Shown: piece after piece, positions 42,429 through 52,687 of the stretch
How the letters are laid out: each line of letters opens with the position of its first letter
How positions within the stretch are numbered: the first letter of the stretch is position 1
NCBI RefSeq assembly: GCF_001425235.1
Contig: NZ_LMEA01000001.1
Location: 781,855-845,854, forward strand
From: Devosia sp. Root413D1
Lineage (GTDB): Bacteria > Pseudomonadota > Alphaproteobacteria > Rhizobiales > Devosiaceae
Direction of reading: 5' to 3'
DNA: 64,000 bases
Program-made: the position numbers and the translations under genes
Notes under the pieces: generated by a model
Databases searched by the model: none
Told to the model about the DNA's origin: nothing
Seen by the model: only the letters and a program-made list of their open reading frames with translations

Positions 42429-42483
42429 AGCGCTTTCAGGAAAAGTTGTGAGACTTTTCCGGTTCGAAAGCGCGACAAATCAA
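42429..42483. repeat. GCGCTTTC-type palindromic repeat, copy D
   Basis: AGCGCTTTCAGGAAAAGTTG then TGAGACTTTTCCGGTTCGAA then AGCGCGACAAATCAA. It shares both ends with copy C. It lies between the GntR gene and the dehydratase gene, both on the minus strand. Confidence 0.75.
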
Positions 42484-42492
42484 ATACACGCC

Positions 42493-43185
42493 CTATCGGC
42501 GCAGGCTCCTCTGGGCGACGCCCATCTGCTCGATGATGTGGCGCCCCGAGCCCTCGACGTGGCGGGCGACAACCGCGGCGGCGCCATCGGCGTCCTGCGC
42601 CCGGATGCGGTCGATCAGGTCGCGATGCTCGCGCAGCACCGATTGGCGACGGCTCAGCGAGGTCGGAAAGCGCCGGCTGATGGCGCGCAGGATCTCGCGA
42701 TGCTTCCACCACAGTTCGGCGGCGTGGCGGTTGTAATGGCGGTCATAGATGAACTGGTGAAAGCGGGTGTCGAGCCGGCCATGCAGCATCGGATCGGCAA
42801 AGTTCAGCGCTTCGATTTCGGCCTGGATGCGCTCCAGCTCGAGGATGTCGGCGTCTGAGACGATCGACACGAACCAGCGAGTCAGCGCCGGCTCGATCAG
42901 CATCTCGATCTCGATGATGTCGCGCACGAAATCGGCATCGATCGGCCGCACCCGCGCCCCGCGGTTGGGCTCGATCAGGACGAAGCCTTCGCCACGCAAC
43001 TGCTGCAGCGCTTCACGCACCGGATTGGTCGAGGTCTGGTAGTGCTCGGCAAGGTCCGCGACCTTCAGTCGCTCATTGGGCCCCAACCGTCCCGAAACGA
43101 TGTCCTCGCGGATCATCTCGTAGACGGAGGCCTGCTGCTCGAGGGTCTCCTCGGGCTGGTCCGACTTGACGGTCACCTCGCTCAT
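42493..43185 (-). CDS. GntR-family regulator, FCD (FadR) type
   Basis: 230 aa. The winged helix-turn-helix is at about residues 20-85 (YEMIREDIVSGRLGPNERL, HYQTSTNPVREALQQLRGEG), followed by an all-helical FCD effector domain with possible metal His residues in RFHQFIYDRHYNRHAAELWW and the final HVEGSGRHI. It is divergent from the SBP gene at 43424, so it most likely controls that operon, the dehydratase at 41115 and itself. The likely effector is a sugar acid. Confidence 0.87.
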   Translation of the reverse strand: MSEVTVKSDQPEETLEQQASVYEMIREDIVSGRLGPNERLKVADLAEHYQTSTNPVREALQQLRGEGFVLIEPNRGARVRPIDADFVRDIIEIEMLIEPALTRWFVSIVSDADILELERIQAEIEALNFADPMLHGRLDTRFHQFIYDRHYNRHAAELWWKHREILRAISRRFPTSLSRRQSVLREHRDLIDRIRAQDADGAAAVVARHVEGSGRHIIEQMGVAQRSLRR

Positions 43186-43261
43186 TGGTTCTGTTTATGC
43201 AGCTTTTTTGGGCAAGCCAAGCCCCGTTCGCACGCAAAGCGCGCAAAATAATGTACGACTT

Positions 43262-43282
43262 TGGTGATGTTGACATACACCA
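43262..43282. promoter_or_regulatory. Candidate GntR operator
   Basis: TGGTG (43262-43266) and CACCA (43278-43282) flank ATGTTGACAT, which is itself a near-palindrome containing TTGACA (43270-43275) like a -35 box. It lies in the divergent region between the GntR gene and the SBP gene. A site overlapping the -35 would allow repression. Confidence 0.45.
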
Positions 43283-43423
43283 GTTTTGCTGGAAATCTGC
43301 CATACTAGTTGGGAAAAGCCGGCGCCAAGCCCGGTTCCCGAGGCGAGAACAGCGCACGCTGTAAAGGGCTTTGCTGCGGCTATGGGCCGGGCAACGCCCT
43401 GATTTGAGGAGGAGGATTTCTCA

Positions 43424-44914
43424 ATGCATATGAACACCGGCCGGCGTCTGCTTGGCCTTTCGATGGCGGTGCTGAGCGCTGCCACCATGCTGACGACGGC
43501 GACGACCGCGTCCTACGCCCAGAGCGTGGACCTGAGCAAATGGTCGCCGGAATACGTCAAGTCGATCGCCGGCACCAAGCAGTTCGACGCTGCCAAGGAT
43601 TGCGGCGCGGTTGTGCCGAACGATTACACCGGTTCCGTCAGCTACTGGTACACCGGCCCGTTCGAAGCCGACCCGCAGATCGCGCATGACCAGGACAAGG
43701 CGTTCTGGGAGGCCTTCAAGGCCGCCTATCCGAACATCACCACCGAAGTCCAGTCGATCACCTATAACGAACTGCTCGACAAGTTCCGCACCTCGCTGCT
43801 CGGCAACTCGGCTCCGGCCGTTATCCGCCTGCAGATCCTGGGTGGCGTCGAGTTCGCCGCCAAAGGCTACCTGCAGCCGCTGAAGCCGGAAGATGTCGGC
43901 TACACCGCCGCGGACTTCTGGCCCGGCGCGCTGAAGTCGGTGACTTACGAGGGTGTCAGCTACGGCCTGCCGACCAACAACGAAACCATGGCGATGATCT
44001 GGAACGCCAAGGTGTTCAAGGATGCCGGGCTCGACCCGGAAAGCCCGCCGGCCACCTGGGACGATGTCGTCGCCTATTCCAAGCAGATCAACGAGAAGCT
44101 GGGCATCCCGGGCTACGGCCTCGTCGCCAAGCAGAACGCCGGCAATACCCCGTTCCGCTTCATGCCGCAGCTCTGGGCCTATGGTGGCGGTGCCCTCGAC
44201 GAGGCCTCGGCCGAGCCGGGCTACAAGGACGTCTGGATCAACAACGCCGGCTCCAAGCAGGCGCTGCAGGCTGCCTACCAGATGTACGCCGTCGACAAGT
44301 CGGTCCCGACTTCGGCGCTGACCAACACGCAGGGTGAAAACCAGGCGCCGTTCATCGCCGGCAAGCTCGGCATGATGATTGCCCACCCGGCCGAATACGC
44401 CAAGATGAACGATCTCGCGTCCAAGGCGACCGGCACCGACAAGGTAGTTGCCGACGAAGTGGTCGCCAACATGCGCTACGGCCTGATCCCCACCGGTCCC
44501 GACGGCAAGCGCGCCGTGGTGTTCGGCGGCTCCAACATCCATGTGGTGAAGCCCGAGTTCGTGCAGGGTGGCAAGGTGGACGAGCAGGCCGTCAAGGCGC
44601 TGATCTGCTTCTGGGACAGCCCGGAATGGTCGACCAAGCTCGCCTGGGTCGGCTCCAACCCCGGCAACATCAATGGCTTCCTGACGGACGCCATGAAGGA
44701 ACGTCTCGACACCATCAAGTTCCTCGACGTCACCACCTCGATGCTGCCCAATGGTATCCCGTTCCCGGTGATCCCGCAGGCGCCGGAAATCATGAACATC
44801 ATCGTTCCGGATATGCTGCAGAACGCCCTCACCGGCAACATGACCGTCGACCAGGCGGCCGAGGATGCAGCCACCAAGGTCAAGGCCATCGTCGACGGCG
44901 GCGGCGGCATCTGA
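43424..44914 (+). CDS. Extracellular solute-binding protein, family 1
   Basis: 496 aa. The signal peptide (RRLLGLSMAVLSAATMLTTA) ends near SYAQ. The mature protein has the type 1 sugar-binder layout (PNDYTGSVSYWYTGPFEADP, TTEVQSITYNELLDKFRTSL). It starts with ATG at 43424 or 43430 after an AGGAGGAGG stretch. It is the first gene of an operon encoding two permeases, an ATPase, three dehydratases and an RraA-like protein. It presumably binds the acid sugar or oligosaccharide that this operon breaks down. Confidence 0.88.
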   Translation: MHMNTGRRLLGLSMAVLSAATMLTTATTASYAQSVDLSKWSPEYVKSIAGTKQFDAAKDCGAVVPNDYTGSVSYWYTGPFEADPQIAHDQDKAFWEAFKAAYPNITTEVQSITYNELLDKFRTSLLGNSAPAVIRLQILGGVEFAAKGYLQPLKPEDVGYTAADFWPGALKSVTYEGVSYGLPTNNETMAMIWNAKVFKDAGLDPESPPATWDDVVAYSKQINEKLGIPGYGLVAKQNAGNTPFRFMPQLWAYGGGALDEASAEPGYKDVWINNAGSKQALQAAYQMYAVDKSVPTSALTNTQGENQAPFIAGKLGMMIAHPAEYAKMNDLASKATGTDKVVADEVVANMRYGLIPTGPDGKRAVVFGGSNIHVVKPEFVQGGKVDEQAVKALICFWDSPEWSTKLAWVGSNPGNINGFLTDAMKERLDTIKFLDVTTSMLPNGIPFPVIPQAPEIMNIIVPDMLQNALTGNMTVDQAAEDAATKVKAIVDGGGGI

Positions 44915-44935
44915 TCGCCTGCTGAAGCACTCTCG

Positions 44936-44959
44936 GACCGGCGGCACCCGTCGCCGGTC
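44936..44959. terminator. Stem-loop between the SBP and permease genes
   Basis: GACCGGCG (44936-44943) pairs with CGCCGGTC (44952-44959) over an 8-base loop. It is directly after the SBP stop, as in the rha and other operons here, and could stabilise the SBP mRNA or attenuate read-through. Confidence 0.5.
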
Positions 44960-44988
44960 TCTCCTCTTCACAACCAGGGTTATGCGCT

Positions 44989-45948
44989 GTGAGCACTGTT
45001 CCGGGACAAGCCATCTTTCGCGACGTACCCGAGCCCAGGCGCATCGGCCTCAGCCAAAAGGTGTGGAACAGCCGCTTCGATTATCTTTATGTGGCGCCTG
45101 CCCTGATCGTGATGCTGATCGTCATCGGCTATCCGATCTACTACACCATCGAGCTGAGCTTCTTTAACACCCCGGCGAGCCTGGCGCTCAGCGCCAAGCA
45201 GTTCAACGGCCTCGACAATTACGTCACCATCCTGACCAGCCCGGTGTTCTGGAAGGTCACCTGGCAGACGGTGCTGTGGACGGTCCTTTCCACCTTCTTC
45301 GCCTTCATGATCGGGCTGGGCGCCGCGCTGGCGCTGCATCGCGAGTTCGCCGGCCGCGGGGTGCTGCGTGCACTGCTGCTGATTCCGTGGGTGGTGAGCG
45401 CGGTGGCCGCCTCCTATGTGTGGAAGTGGCTCTATCACTCCGATTTCGGCGCTATCAGCGCCATGCTCACCCAGGTCGGGTGGATCGATAAGCCGATCAA
45501 CTTCATCGACAACACCAACACCTCGCTCTACGCGCTGATCGTCGTGAACGTGTGGAAGGAATTCTCCTTCGCCATGATCATGCTGATGGCCGGTCTGCAG
45601 ACGGTTCCCGATACGCTGCTGCGCGCCGCGCAGGTCGATGGCGCCAGCCCCTGGCAGCGCTTCTGGCATGTCACCTTCCCACACTTGCAGGGTGTGTCGA
45701 TGGTCACCCTGCTGCTGCTCGCGGTGCAGAACTTCAACTCCTTCATCATCCCCTGGATCATGACCGGCGGCGGCCCGGCCGGCTCGTCGGACATCTGGAT
45801 CACCCATATCTACCAGCTTGCCTTCGGGCGGCAGCGCTGGGGCGTCGCCTCGGCCTATGCGGTGATCCTGTTCATCGTGATGATGGTGCTCGGCTACTTC
45901 TATGTCCGTGCATTGACCAAGGGCGATGACGCGAGGGCCGCCGGATGA
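44989..45948 (+). CDS. Carbohydrate ABC permease (MalF-like)
   Basis: 319 aa from GTG at 44989. It has six membrane segments and the MalF-type EAA loop GLQTVPDTLLRAAQVDGASP followed by WQRFWHVTFPHLQG. The N-terminal 25 residues are cytoplasmic. It overlaps the next permease gene by 4 bases (ATGA at 45945-45948). It is the channel half of the importer for the SBP at 43424. Confidence 0.88.
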   Translation: MSTVPGQAIFRDVPEPRRIGLSQKVWNSRFDYLYVAPALIVMLIVIGYPIYYTIELSFFNTPASLALSAKQFNGLDNYVTILTSPVFWKVTWQTVLWTVLSTFFAFMIGLGAALALHREFAGRGVLRALLLIPWVVSAVAASYVWKWLYHSDFGAISAMLTQVGWIDKPINFIDNTNTSLYALIVVNVWKEFSFAMIMLMAGLQTVPDTLLRAAQVDGASPWQRFWHVTFPHLQGVSMVTLLLLAVQNFNSFIIPWIMTGGGPAGSSDIWITHIYQLAFGRQRWGVASAYAVILFIVMMVLGYFYVRALTKGDDARAAG

Positions 45949-46823
45949 CCATGGAACTGAGTGCAGGCGCCGCCAAGCGCCGTGGTGCAGGTGGCTGGCG
46001 CTGGAGCGGGCGGATCTTCCTCCTCCTGCTGCTCGGCTTCACTGTGATGCCGATGATCTGGATGTTCATCACCTCGCTGAAGACCGGCTTTGCGGCGATG
46101 CAGTATCCGCCGCAATGGTGGCCGGCCGAACCGACGCTGGAGAACTACTGGCGGCTGATCGACCCCTCGGGCAATGTCGGCCGCGACTTCATCCAGTATT
46201 TCTGGAACAGCATCTGGGTCTCGACCCTCACCACCATTCTCGCGGTGGTGGTGGCGGTGCCGGCCGCCTACGCCTTCTCGCGCTTCCGCTTCCCCGGCCG
46301 CAACTTCCTGTTCTTCGCCGTGCTGCTCAGGAACATGTTCCCGGCCGTGGTGTTCCTCGTGCCGCTGTTCATCCTGATGAAAGCGCTGGGGCTGGTGAAC
46401 ACCCACGGTTCGCTGATCCTCACCTACCTGACCTTCGGCCTGCCGCTCGCCATCTGGCTGCTCAAGGGCTTCTACGACAACATCCCGGTGCAGCTCGAAC
46501 AGGCGGCCCGCATCGATGGCGCGACGCGCTTCCAGGCCTTCTTCCTGATCGTCATGCCGCTGTCGACGCCGGGCATCATCGCCACCTCGATCTACAGCTT
46601 CATCGGCGCCTGGAACGAGTACATCTACGCCTACACCTTCCTCACCCGGCACGATCAGATGACCCTGCCGGTCGGCATCCAGCGCTTCTTTTCGGAGAAC
46701 GCCACGGATTGGCCGGGGCTGATGGCCGCCACCTTCATGATGAGCATCCCCGTCGTGGTGCTGTTCCTCGTCCTGCAACGCTACTTCGTGCGCGCCCTGA
46801 CCGAGGGCGCCGTGAAGCACTAA
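45945..46823 (+). CDS. Carbohydrate ABC permease (MalG-like)
   Basis: 292 aa. The MalG features are [18 protein letters not shown]-type N-terminal loop ([18 protein letters not shown]), the EAA loop [20 protein letters not shown] and [13 protein letters not shown]. It overlaps the MalF-like gene by 4 bases and is 22 bases from the ATPase gene. It forms the other half of the channel. Confidence 0.88.
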   Translation: MTMELSAGAAKRRGAGGWRWSGRIFLLLLLGFTVMPMIWMFITSLKTGFAAMQYPPQWWPAEPTLENYWRLIDPSGNVGRDFIQYFWNSIWVSTLTTILAVVVAVPAAYAFSRFRFPGRNFLFFAVLLRNMFPAVVFLVPLFILMKALGLVNTHGSLILTYLTFGLPLAIWLLKGFYDNIPVQLEQAARIDGATRFQAFFLIVMPLSTPGIIATSIYSFIGAWNEYIYAYTFLTRHDQMTLPVGIQRFFSENATDWPGLMAATFMMSIPVVVLFLVLQRYFVRALTEGAVKH

Positions 46824-46845
46824 CGGAAAGCTCAAGGAAACCCAT

Positions 46846-47943
46846 ATGGCTCAGGTTATCCTCAAGGACGTGGTCAAGAACTACGGCGATGTCTACGCCG
46901 TGAACCACGTGTCGCTGACCGTCGAGGACGGAGAGTTCGTCGCGCTGGTCGGCCCCTCCGGCTGCGGCAAGACCACGACGCTCAACCTGGTCGCCGGGCT
47001 GATCCCGATGTCGGGCGGCACCATCAACATCGGCGACCGCGACGTCACCGACCTCGACCCCAAGGACCGGGACATCGCCATGGTGTTCCAGAACTACGCG
47101 CTCTACCCGCAGAAGTCGGTCTACAAGAACCTCGCCTTCCCGCTGCAGATGCGCAAATTGCCGAAGGAAGAGATCGACAAGCGGGTCCAGGCCGCCGCCA
47201 AGACCCTCGATATCGTCCATCTGCTGGAGCGCAAGCCGCGCGAACTGTCGGGCGGCCAGCAGCAGCGCGTGGCGCTGGGCCGGGCGCTGGTGCGCGAGCC
47301 GCGCGCCTTCCTGATGGATGAGCCGCTGTCGAACCTCGACGCCAAGCTGCGCGTGCAGATGCGCTCCGAGATCAAGCGTTTCCACCAGGATCTCAACGCC
47401 ACCATCATCTACGTGACGCACGACCAGCTCGAGGCCGTCACCATGTCCGACAAGATGGCGGTGATGAATGGCGGCTTCCTGCAGCAATATGACAGCCCGG
47501 CCAACGTTTTCGCCAACCCGGTGAACATGTTCGTTGCAAGCTTCGTTGGCTCCCCTGCCATGAGCCTCGTGCCGCTGACCGCCGCATCGAAGGATGGGAA
47601 GGTCGTGCTCCAGAGCCCCGAGGGCTGGGAGATGCCGCTCTCCGACGCCAATGGCCGGAAGGCGCTGAGCGCCAAATCCAGCAAGGTGGTGCTGGGCGGC
47701 CGGCACTCGACCATCACGGTGCACAAGTCTCAGGTGCCGGGTGCCGTACCGGGCAAGGTCTATACGGTCGAGCCGACCGGCGACGTCACCTTCGCCCAGG
47801 TCTTCGTCTCCGGCGCCGTGGTCAATGTCAGCGTCGCCCCGACCTTCCAGCTCAGGCCCGACGAGCCGGTGTTCCTCGAGTTCGATCAGGACCGCATGCA
47901 TCTGTTCGACGGCGAAACCGAAATGGCACTCAAGCTCGCATAA
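46846..47943 (+). CDS. Carbohydrate ABC ATP-binding protein (MalK/UgpC/MsmK type)
   Basis: 365 aa. Walker A is GPSGCGKTT at about residues 36-44, the signature is [19 protein letters not shown], Walker B is [12 protein letters not shown], and the H-loop is [15 protein letters not shown]. The C-terminal 130 residues form the OB-type TOBE domain ([20 protein letters not shown]). ATPases of this type are often shared among importers. The second MalFG system at 54685-58043 has no ATPase gene, and this protein is the nearest candidate to serve it. Confidence 0.9.
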   Translation: MAQVILKDVVKNYGDVYAVNHVSLTVEDGEFVALVGPSGCGKTTTLNLVAGLIPMSGGTINIGDRDVTDLDPKDRDIAMVFQNYALYPQKSVYKNLAFPLQMRKLPKEEIDKRVQAAAKTLDIVHLLERKPRELSGGQQQRVALGRALVREPRAFLMDEPLSNLDAKLRVQMRSEIKRFHQDLNATIIYVTHDQLEAVTMSDKMAVMNGGFLQQYDSPANVFANPVNMFVASFVGSPAMSLVPLTAASKDGKVVLQSPEGWEMPLSDANGRKALSAKSSKVVLGGRHSTITVHKSQVPGAVPGKVYTVEPTGDVTFAQVFVSGAVVNVSVAPTFQLRPDEPVFLEFDQDRMHLFDGETEMALKLA

Positions 47944-48014
47944 GCCGCCAATCGATTTGTCCTTCCATCGGGCGGCCCGGTAGCGACCGCTCCCCAGCCA
48001 AGGCTTAACCCCCA

Positions 48015-49370
48015 ATGACTTCGAACCCTGCCGAAGACGCGCTTAATCGCGTCAACACCAGCTCCCGCCCGTCTGATTTGAGGATCACCGATATCCGCGT
48101 GGCCGAGATCACCGGTGCGCCGTTCCGCTCGGCGCTGCTGAAGATCTATACCAACCAGGGCATCGTGGGCTTGGGCGAAGTGCGCGACGGCGCCAGCGCC
48201 ACCTACGCGCTGATGCTGAAGAGCCGGCTGCTCGGCGAAAACCCTTGCGATGTCGACCGGCTGTTCCGTCGCATCAAGCAGTTCGGCGGCCACGGCCGGC
48301 AGGGTGGCGGCGTCTCGGCCATTGAGATCGCGCTCTGGGATCTCGCCGGCAAGGCCTATGGCGCGCCGATCTACCAGATGCTGGGCGGCAAGTTCCGCGA
48401 CAAGGTGCGCTGCTATTGCGACACCGACGCCGATCGCCCGAGCGGCACTGAGATGGGCAAGCGTTTGAAGGAGCGCATGGACAAGGGGTTCACCTTCCTG
48501 AAGATGGACCTGGGGCTGATGGAGATCGCCCATATCCCCGGCGCCGTCGTTGGCCCGGCGGGCGTACTCGAAGGCTTCAAGCAGCACGCCGGCGGCATCC
48601 GCGCGACCAACAACGAGGAGCGCAAGGCGCGTAACCTCGTTTACGACGCGCAGAACGTCATGCACCCGTTCACCGGGCTGCACTTCTCCGAAAAGGGTCT
48701 CGACCTGCTCGAGCAGTACATTGCCGAAGTGCGCGACGTGATCGGGCCCGAGATCCCGCTGGCCATCGACCATCTCGGCCATATCTCGCTGCAGGACGGT
48801 ATCCGGCTGGCGCAGCGCATCGAGAAATACACCCCGGCCTGGCTCGAGGACGTGATCCCCTGGCAGCATGCGGAGAGCTATCGCCGGTTGCAGGAAGCGA
48901 CCTCGGTGCCGATCTGCACCGGCGAGGATATCTACCTGAAGGAAGGTTTCGAGCCGCTGTTCAACGCCGGCATCTCGGTCATCCATCCCGATATCCTCAC
49001 CACCGGCGGCATCCTCGAAACCAAGAAGATCGGCGACGCGGCGCAGGACCATGGCATCGCCATGGCCATCCACATGGCCGAGAGCCCGATCGCCGCGATT
49101 GCCGCGGCCCATATCGCCACCGCCACCGAGAACTTCCTGGCGCTCGAATATCACTCGGTCGATGTGCCGTGGTGGGATGACATCGTCACCGGCTTCGACG
49201 GTCCGATCGTCAAGAACGGCTTCATCGAGCTCAGCGACAAACCGGGCCTCGGCATCGACGACGTCAACGACGAGCTGCTGCGTCAGCACCTGCAGCCTGG
49301 TGTTACCGACATCTGGCAGCCGACCGACCAGTGGGACAATGACATGTCCTGGGACCGCACCTGGTCCTGA
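48015..49370 (+). CDS. Enolase-superfamily dehydratase, mandelate racemase group
   Basis: 451 aa. About 20 extra residues precede the capping domain ([20 protein letters not shown]). Catalytic parts: Lys-x-Asp in [10 protein letters not shown], metal ligands in LAIDHLGHI (Asp), WLEDVIPW (Glu) and CTGEDIYL (Glu), and a late His in [11 protein letters not shown]. It is longer than the usual 370-400 residues because of an insertion after the KxD region (about 170-230). It lies between the transporter ATPase and the ManD gene in the same operon. Substrate unknown, probably an acid sugar. Confidence 0.85.
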   Translation: MTSNPAEDALNRVNTSSRPSDLRITDIRVAEITGAPFRSALLKIYTNQGIVGLGEVRDGASATYALMLKSRLLGENPCDVDRLFRRIKQFGGHGRQGGGVSAIEIALWDLAGKAYGAPIYQMLGGKFRDKVRCYCDTDADRPSGTEMGKRLKERMDKGFTFLKMDLGLMEIAHIPGAVVGPAGVLEGFKQHAGGIRATNNEERKARNLVYDAQNVMHPFTGLHFSEKGLDLLEQYIAEVRDVIGPEIPLAIDHLGHISLQDGIRLAQRIEKYTPAWLEDVIPWQHAESYRRLQEATSVPICTGEDIYLKEGFEPLFNAGISVIHPDILTTGGILETKKIGDAAQDHGIAMAIHMAESPIAAIAAAHIATATENFLALEYHSVDVPWWDDIVTGFDGPIVKNGFIELSDKPGLGIDDVNDELLRQHLQPGVTDIWQPTDQWDNDMSWDRTWS

Positions 49371-49410
49371 GGAACATCCAGTCCCGAGCGAGCGTGGAGC
49401 GACGCATCAA

Positions 49411-50625
49411 ATGAAGATCAAGGAAATCAAGGTCATCGTCTGCTCGCCCGGGCGGAACTTCACCACGGTGAAGGTGATCACCGACGAGGGTGTCTACGGC
49501 ATCGGCGATGGCACGGTGAACGGCCGCGAGCTGTCGGTCGCCAGCTATCTCGAGGATCACGTCGCTCCGGCGCTGATCGGCATGGATCCGCTGCGCACCG
49601 AGGATATCTGGCAGTATCTCTATAAGGGCGCCTACTGGCGTCGCGGCCCGATCACCATGGCGGCGATCTCGGCCATCGACATGGCGCTGTGGGATATCAA
49701 GGCCAAGGTTGCCGGCCTGCCGCTCTACCAGCTGCTCGGTGGCCGCTCACGCGACAAGGTGATGGTCTACCGCCACGCCTCCGGCCTCGAAATCTCCGAG
49801 GTGGTCGAGGGCGTCCTCGCCATCAAGGAAACCGGCGTCGAGGCGATCCGCGCCCAGGTCGCCATCCCCGGCCTGCCGCCGATCTACGGCACCGGCGATT
49901 CCACCGATACCGCAGCGCTGAAGGGCCGTGGGGCCATCGTGCCGCACGAGGAAGTCTGGGCGACGCACAAATACCTGCCGCTGGTGCCCAAACTGTTCGA
50001 GAAGGTGCGCGACGCGGTGGGCTGGGACGTGCACCTGCTGCACGACGTGCATCACCGCCTGACCCCGATCGAAGCCGCCCGCCTCGGCAAGGACCTCGAG
50101 CCCTACCGGCTGTTCTGGCTCGAGGACGCCATTCCCGCCGAGCTGCAGGAAGGCTTTCGCATCATCCGCCAGCACACCACGCAGCCCCTCGCGGTGGGCG
50201 AGGTGTTCAACTCGATCTACGACACCCACACGCTGATCACCGAGCAGTTGATCGATTATGCCCGCGTCACCTCCACTCATGCGGGCGGCGTCACCGGCAT
50301 CAAGAAGATTTTCGATCTGGCGGCGATCTACCATGTGAAGTCGGCGTGCCACGGCCCGCAGGACGTGTCGCCGATCGCCATGGGCTGCAACATCCATGTC
50401 GACGTGGCGATCCCGAATTTCGGTATCCAGGAATTCGCCAACTACTCCGAGCTGATGTTCGACGTGTTCAAATGCGCCTGGTCGTACGATCGCGGTTACC
50501 TGCAACCGGGCGAAGTACCCGGCCACGGCGTCGATTTCGACGAAAGTCTCGCTGCCAAATACCCCTACAAGCAGGCTTACCTGCCGATCGCCCGTCTCGA
50601 AGACGGCAGCATGACCAGCTGGTGA
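49411..50625 (+). CDS. D-mannonate dehydratase, ManD type (enolase superfamily)
   Basis: 404 aa from [17 protein letters not shown]. The ManD-specific residues are Arg147 (AIRAQ) and Tyr159 (IYGTG). Metal and catalytic residues are Asp212 and His214 (LLHDVHHRL), Glu238 (WLEDA), Glu264 (VGEVF) and His314 (CHGPQD). These match the described ManD family, in which Arg147/Tyr159 take the place of the usual Lys. ManD makes 2-keto-3-deoxy-D-gluconate from D-mannonate, though some homologues prefer D-gluconate. A separate UxuA at 53566-54615 could do the same reaction with a different fold. Confidence 0.88.
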   Translation: MKIKEIKVIVCSPGRNFTTVKVITDEGVYGIGDGTVNGRELSVASYLEDHVAPALIGMDPLRTEDIWQYLYKGAYWRRGPITMAAISAIDMALWDIKAKVAGLPLYQLLGGRSRDKVMVYRHASGLEISEVVEGVLAIKETGVEAIRAQVAIPGLPPIYGTGDSTDTAALKGRGAIVPHEEVWATHKYLPLVPKLFEKVRDAVGWDVHLLHDVHHRLTPIEAARLGKDLEPYRLFWLEDAIPAELQEGFRIIRQHTTQPLAVGEVFNSIYDTHTLITEQLIDYARVTSTHAGGVTGIKKIFDLAAIYHVKSACHGPQDVSPIAMGCNIHVDVAIPNFGIQEFANYSELMFDVFKCAWSYDRGYLQPGEVPGHGVDFDESLAAKYPYKQAYLPIARLEDGSMTSW

Positions 50626-50635
50626 GGAACCAACA

Positions 50636-51793
50636 GTGAAGATCACCGCCATCAAGCCGTTCCCGGTCTGGGTCGGCCATCGCAACCAGCTGATCGTCAA
50701 GATCGAAACCGATGCGGGCATTTTCGGCTGGGGCGAAAGCGGGCTCAGCGGCCGCGAGAAGGCCGTCGTCGGGGCGCTCGAGCACTATGCGCAGTTCCTC
50801 GTCGGGCGCGACCCGATGCAGATCGGCGCGCTGTGGCAGGAGATGTACCGCAGCCAGTACTTTGAGGGCGGGCGCGTGCTCACCGCGGCGCAGTCGGCGC
50901 TCGATATCGCGCTCTACGACATCAAGGGCAAGGCACTGGGGGTACCCGTTTACGAACTCCTCGGCGGCAAGCACCGCGACTTCATCCCGACCTTCGCCTC
51001 GACCGGCTCGATCAGCGGCGACGAGACCATCGAGGACGCAAAAAAGCTGATGGCCCGCGGCTGGTCCACCATCCGCTTCTTCCCCGCCGAATGGAACGAC
51101 GCCCAGGGCATTTTCGAGCCGCGCGAGTCGATCGGCAAGACCGCCAAATTCCTCACCAAGGCGCGCGAAGCGCTGGGCGAAGACGTGGTGCTGGGCATCG
51201 ACTACCACCACCGGCTGAGCGTCGCCGAGACGGCGAGCTTCTGCCAGAAGATGCCATCCGGCACGCTCGATTTCCTCGAGGAGCCGATCCGCGACGAGAC
51301 GCCCGAGGCCTACGAAAACCTGCGGAAACTCACCGACGTGCCCTTCGCCATAGGCGAGGAGTTCTCCTCCAAGTGGCAGTTCCTGCCCTATATCGAACGC
51401 GGCATCCATCAGTACAACCGGCTCGACCTCTGCAATGTCGGCGGCTTCACCGAGGCGATGAAGGTCGCCGGCTGGTCCGAGGCGCACTATGTCGACCTGA
51501 TGCCGCACAACCCGCTGGGGCCGATCTGCACTGCGGCGACCATCCACTTCTCGGCGGCGACGCCGAACTTCTTCGCGCTCGAAGTGCGCGCCAACGCCAC
51601 CGACCTCTATGCCGGCACGCCTACCGCGGAGCTGTTCCCCACCATGCCGCTGCTCGATGGCGCGTTATTCCGCGTGCCGGACGCGCCGGGGCTCGGCATC
51701 GAAATCAACGAAAAGCTGCTCGACAAGGACAGCTTCAAGTTCTGGGAGGCGCCCCACCTGAAGCGCCGCGACGGTTCGGTTACGAACTGGTAG
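50636..51793 (+). CDS. Enolase-superfamily dehydratase, galactonate dehydratase-like
   Basis: 385 aa, GTG start at 50636, 10 bases after the ManD stop. Features: capping domain WVGHRNQLIVKIETDAGIFG, active-site stretch TIRFFPAEWND, metal ligands in LGIDYHHRL (Asp), DFLEEPI (Glu) and AIGEEFSS (Glu), and late His in MPHNPLGPI. The MPHNPLGP segment is like D-galactonate dehydratase. It is the third enolase-superfamily gene in a row in this operon. Confidence 0.86.
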   Translation: MKITAIKPFPVWVGHRNQLIVKIETDAGIFGWGESGLSGREKAVVGALEHYAQFLVGRDPMQIGALWQEMYRSQYFEGGRVLTAAQSALDIALYDIKGKALGVPVYELLGGKHRDFIPTFASTGSISGDETIEDAKKLMARGWSTIRFFPAEWNDAQGIFEPRESIGKTAKFLTKAREALGEDVVLGIDYHHRLSVAETASFCQKMPSGTLDFLEEPIRDETPEAYENLRKLTDVPFAIGEEFSSKWQFLPYIERGIHQYNRLDLCNVGGFTEAMKVAGWSEAHYVDLMPHNPLGPICTAATIHFSAATPNFFALEVRANATDLYAGTPTAELFPTMPLLDGALFRVPDAPGLGIEINEKLLDKDSFKFWEAPHLKRRDGSVTNW

Positions 51794-51821
51794 ACCCGAA
51801 ACTCATCTGGAGGAGATACTT

Positions 51822-52592
51822 ATGGTCCACATCATGCAAAGCCCGATCCCGGCGTTCAAGCGTCCGAGCAAGGACGTCATCGCCGCGCTGAAGGATATCG
51901 GCACCGCCACCGTGGCCGGGTCGCTCGGCCACTCCGGCTTCCGCAACCCGCACATGGTCGGCCCGGTCAGCCAGTATAAGGGCAAGTCCATCGTCGGCAC
52001 CGCCCTGACGCTGCAGTTCATGCCGCAGCGCCCGGATCTCTTCAGCGAAGGTGAATATTCGGATCCCGAAAAGCAGCTGCATCGCCACGTTCTCTATGAA
52101 GTCGAAGAGAACGACGTGGTGGTGGTCGACGCGCGCGGCGACCTGAGCTCGGGCGTCTTCGGCGATATGATGTCGACCTACTTCAAGGGCCGCAAAGGCG
52201 CCGGCATCGTCATTGACGGCGTGATGCGCGACAAGCCCAACGTCGACAAGCTCGATCTCGCCATCTGGATGCGCGGCTGGACCCCGAACTACCACGTCCA
52301 GGTCTCGATCTGGCCGGCGGCAGTGAACGTGCCGATCTCCTGCGGCGGCGTCATGGTCATCCCGGGCGACATCATCATGGCCGACGATGACGGCGTCGTC
52401 GTGCTGCCGCAGTCGATGGCCGAAAAGGTCATCGAGGATTCGAAGAAACACGCCGAGTGGGAAGTGTTCAGCCGCGAAAAGCTCACTGCCGGTGAATCGC
52501 TCCGCCGCTACTACCCGCTGCACCCCGATGCCGAAGAAGAATACCAGGCCTGGCGCAAGGCCAAGGGCCTGCCGCCGAGCCCCAGCCACTGA
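51822..52592 (+). CDS. RraA-family protein, probable aldolase or decarboxylase
   Basis: 256 aa from MVHIMQSPIPAFKRPSKDVI (GGAGGAG upstream). The RraA/HMG-aldolase fold is shown by GTATVAGSLGHSGFRNP, VVVVDARGDLSSGVFGDMMS and GIVIDGVMRDKPNVDKLDLA, where VxDxxxRD-type residues bind a divalent metal in aldolase members. At the end of an acid-sugar dehydratase operon it more likely cleaves or decarboxylates the 2-keto-3-deoxy product than inhibits RNase E. It is longer than E. coli RraA (about 160 aa), with a C-terminal extension. Confidence 0.82.
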   Translation: MVHIMQSPIPAFKRPSKDVIAALKDIGTATVAGSLGHSGFRNPHMVGPVSQYKGKSIVGTALTLQFMPQRPDLFSEGEYSDPEKQLHRHVLYEVEENDVVVVDARGDLSSGVFGDMMSTYFKGRKGAGIVIDGVMRDKPNVDKLDLAIWMRGWTPNYHVQVSIWPAAVNVPISCGGVMVIPGDIIMADDDGVVVLPQSMAEKVIEDSKKHAEWEVFSREKLTAGESLRRYYPLHPDAEEEYQAWRKAKGLPPSPSH

Positions 52593-52618
52593 GGCGACGA
52601 GCTTAGCTGTGAAACGAG

Positions 52619-52647
52619 AAGGGCGCCCAAGTGGCGCCCTTACTTTT
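52619..52647 (+). terminator. Rho-independent terminator ending the 43-52 kb operon
   Basis: AAGGGCGCC (52619-52627) pairs with GGCGCCCTT (52633-52641) over CAAGT, then ACTTTT follows. It is 27 bases past the RraA-like stop. Confidence 0.85.
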
Positions 52648-52687
52648 GGTGCTGGATGGTGGCCGGATGCCGGCATCCAGCCCGGTT

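Noticed and set aside
51822-52592. Naming this gene rraA, the RNase E activity regulator
   Set aside because: The length and operon position point to an enzymatic RraA-family member instead.
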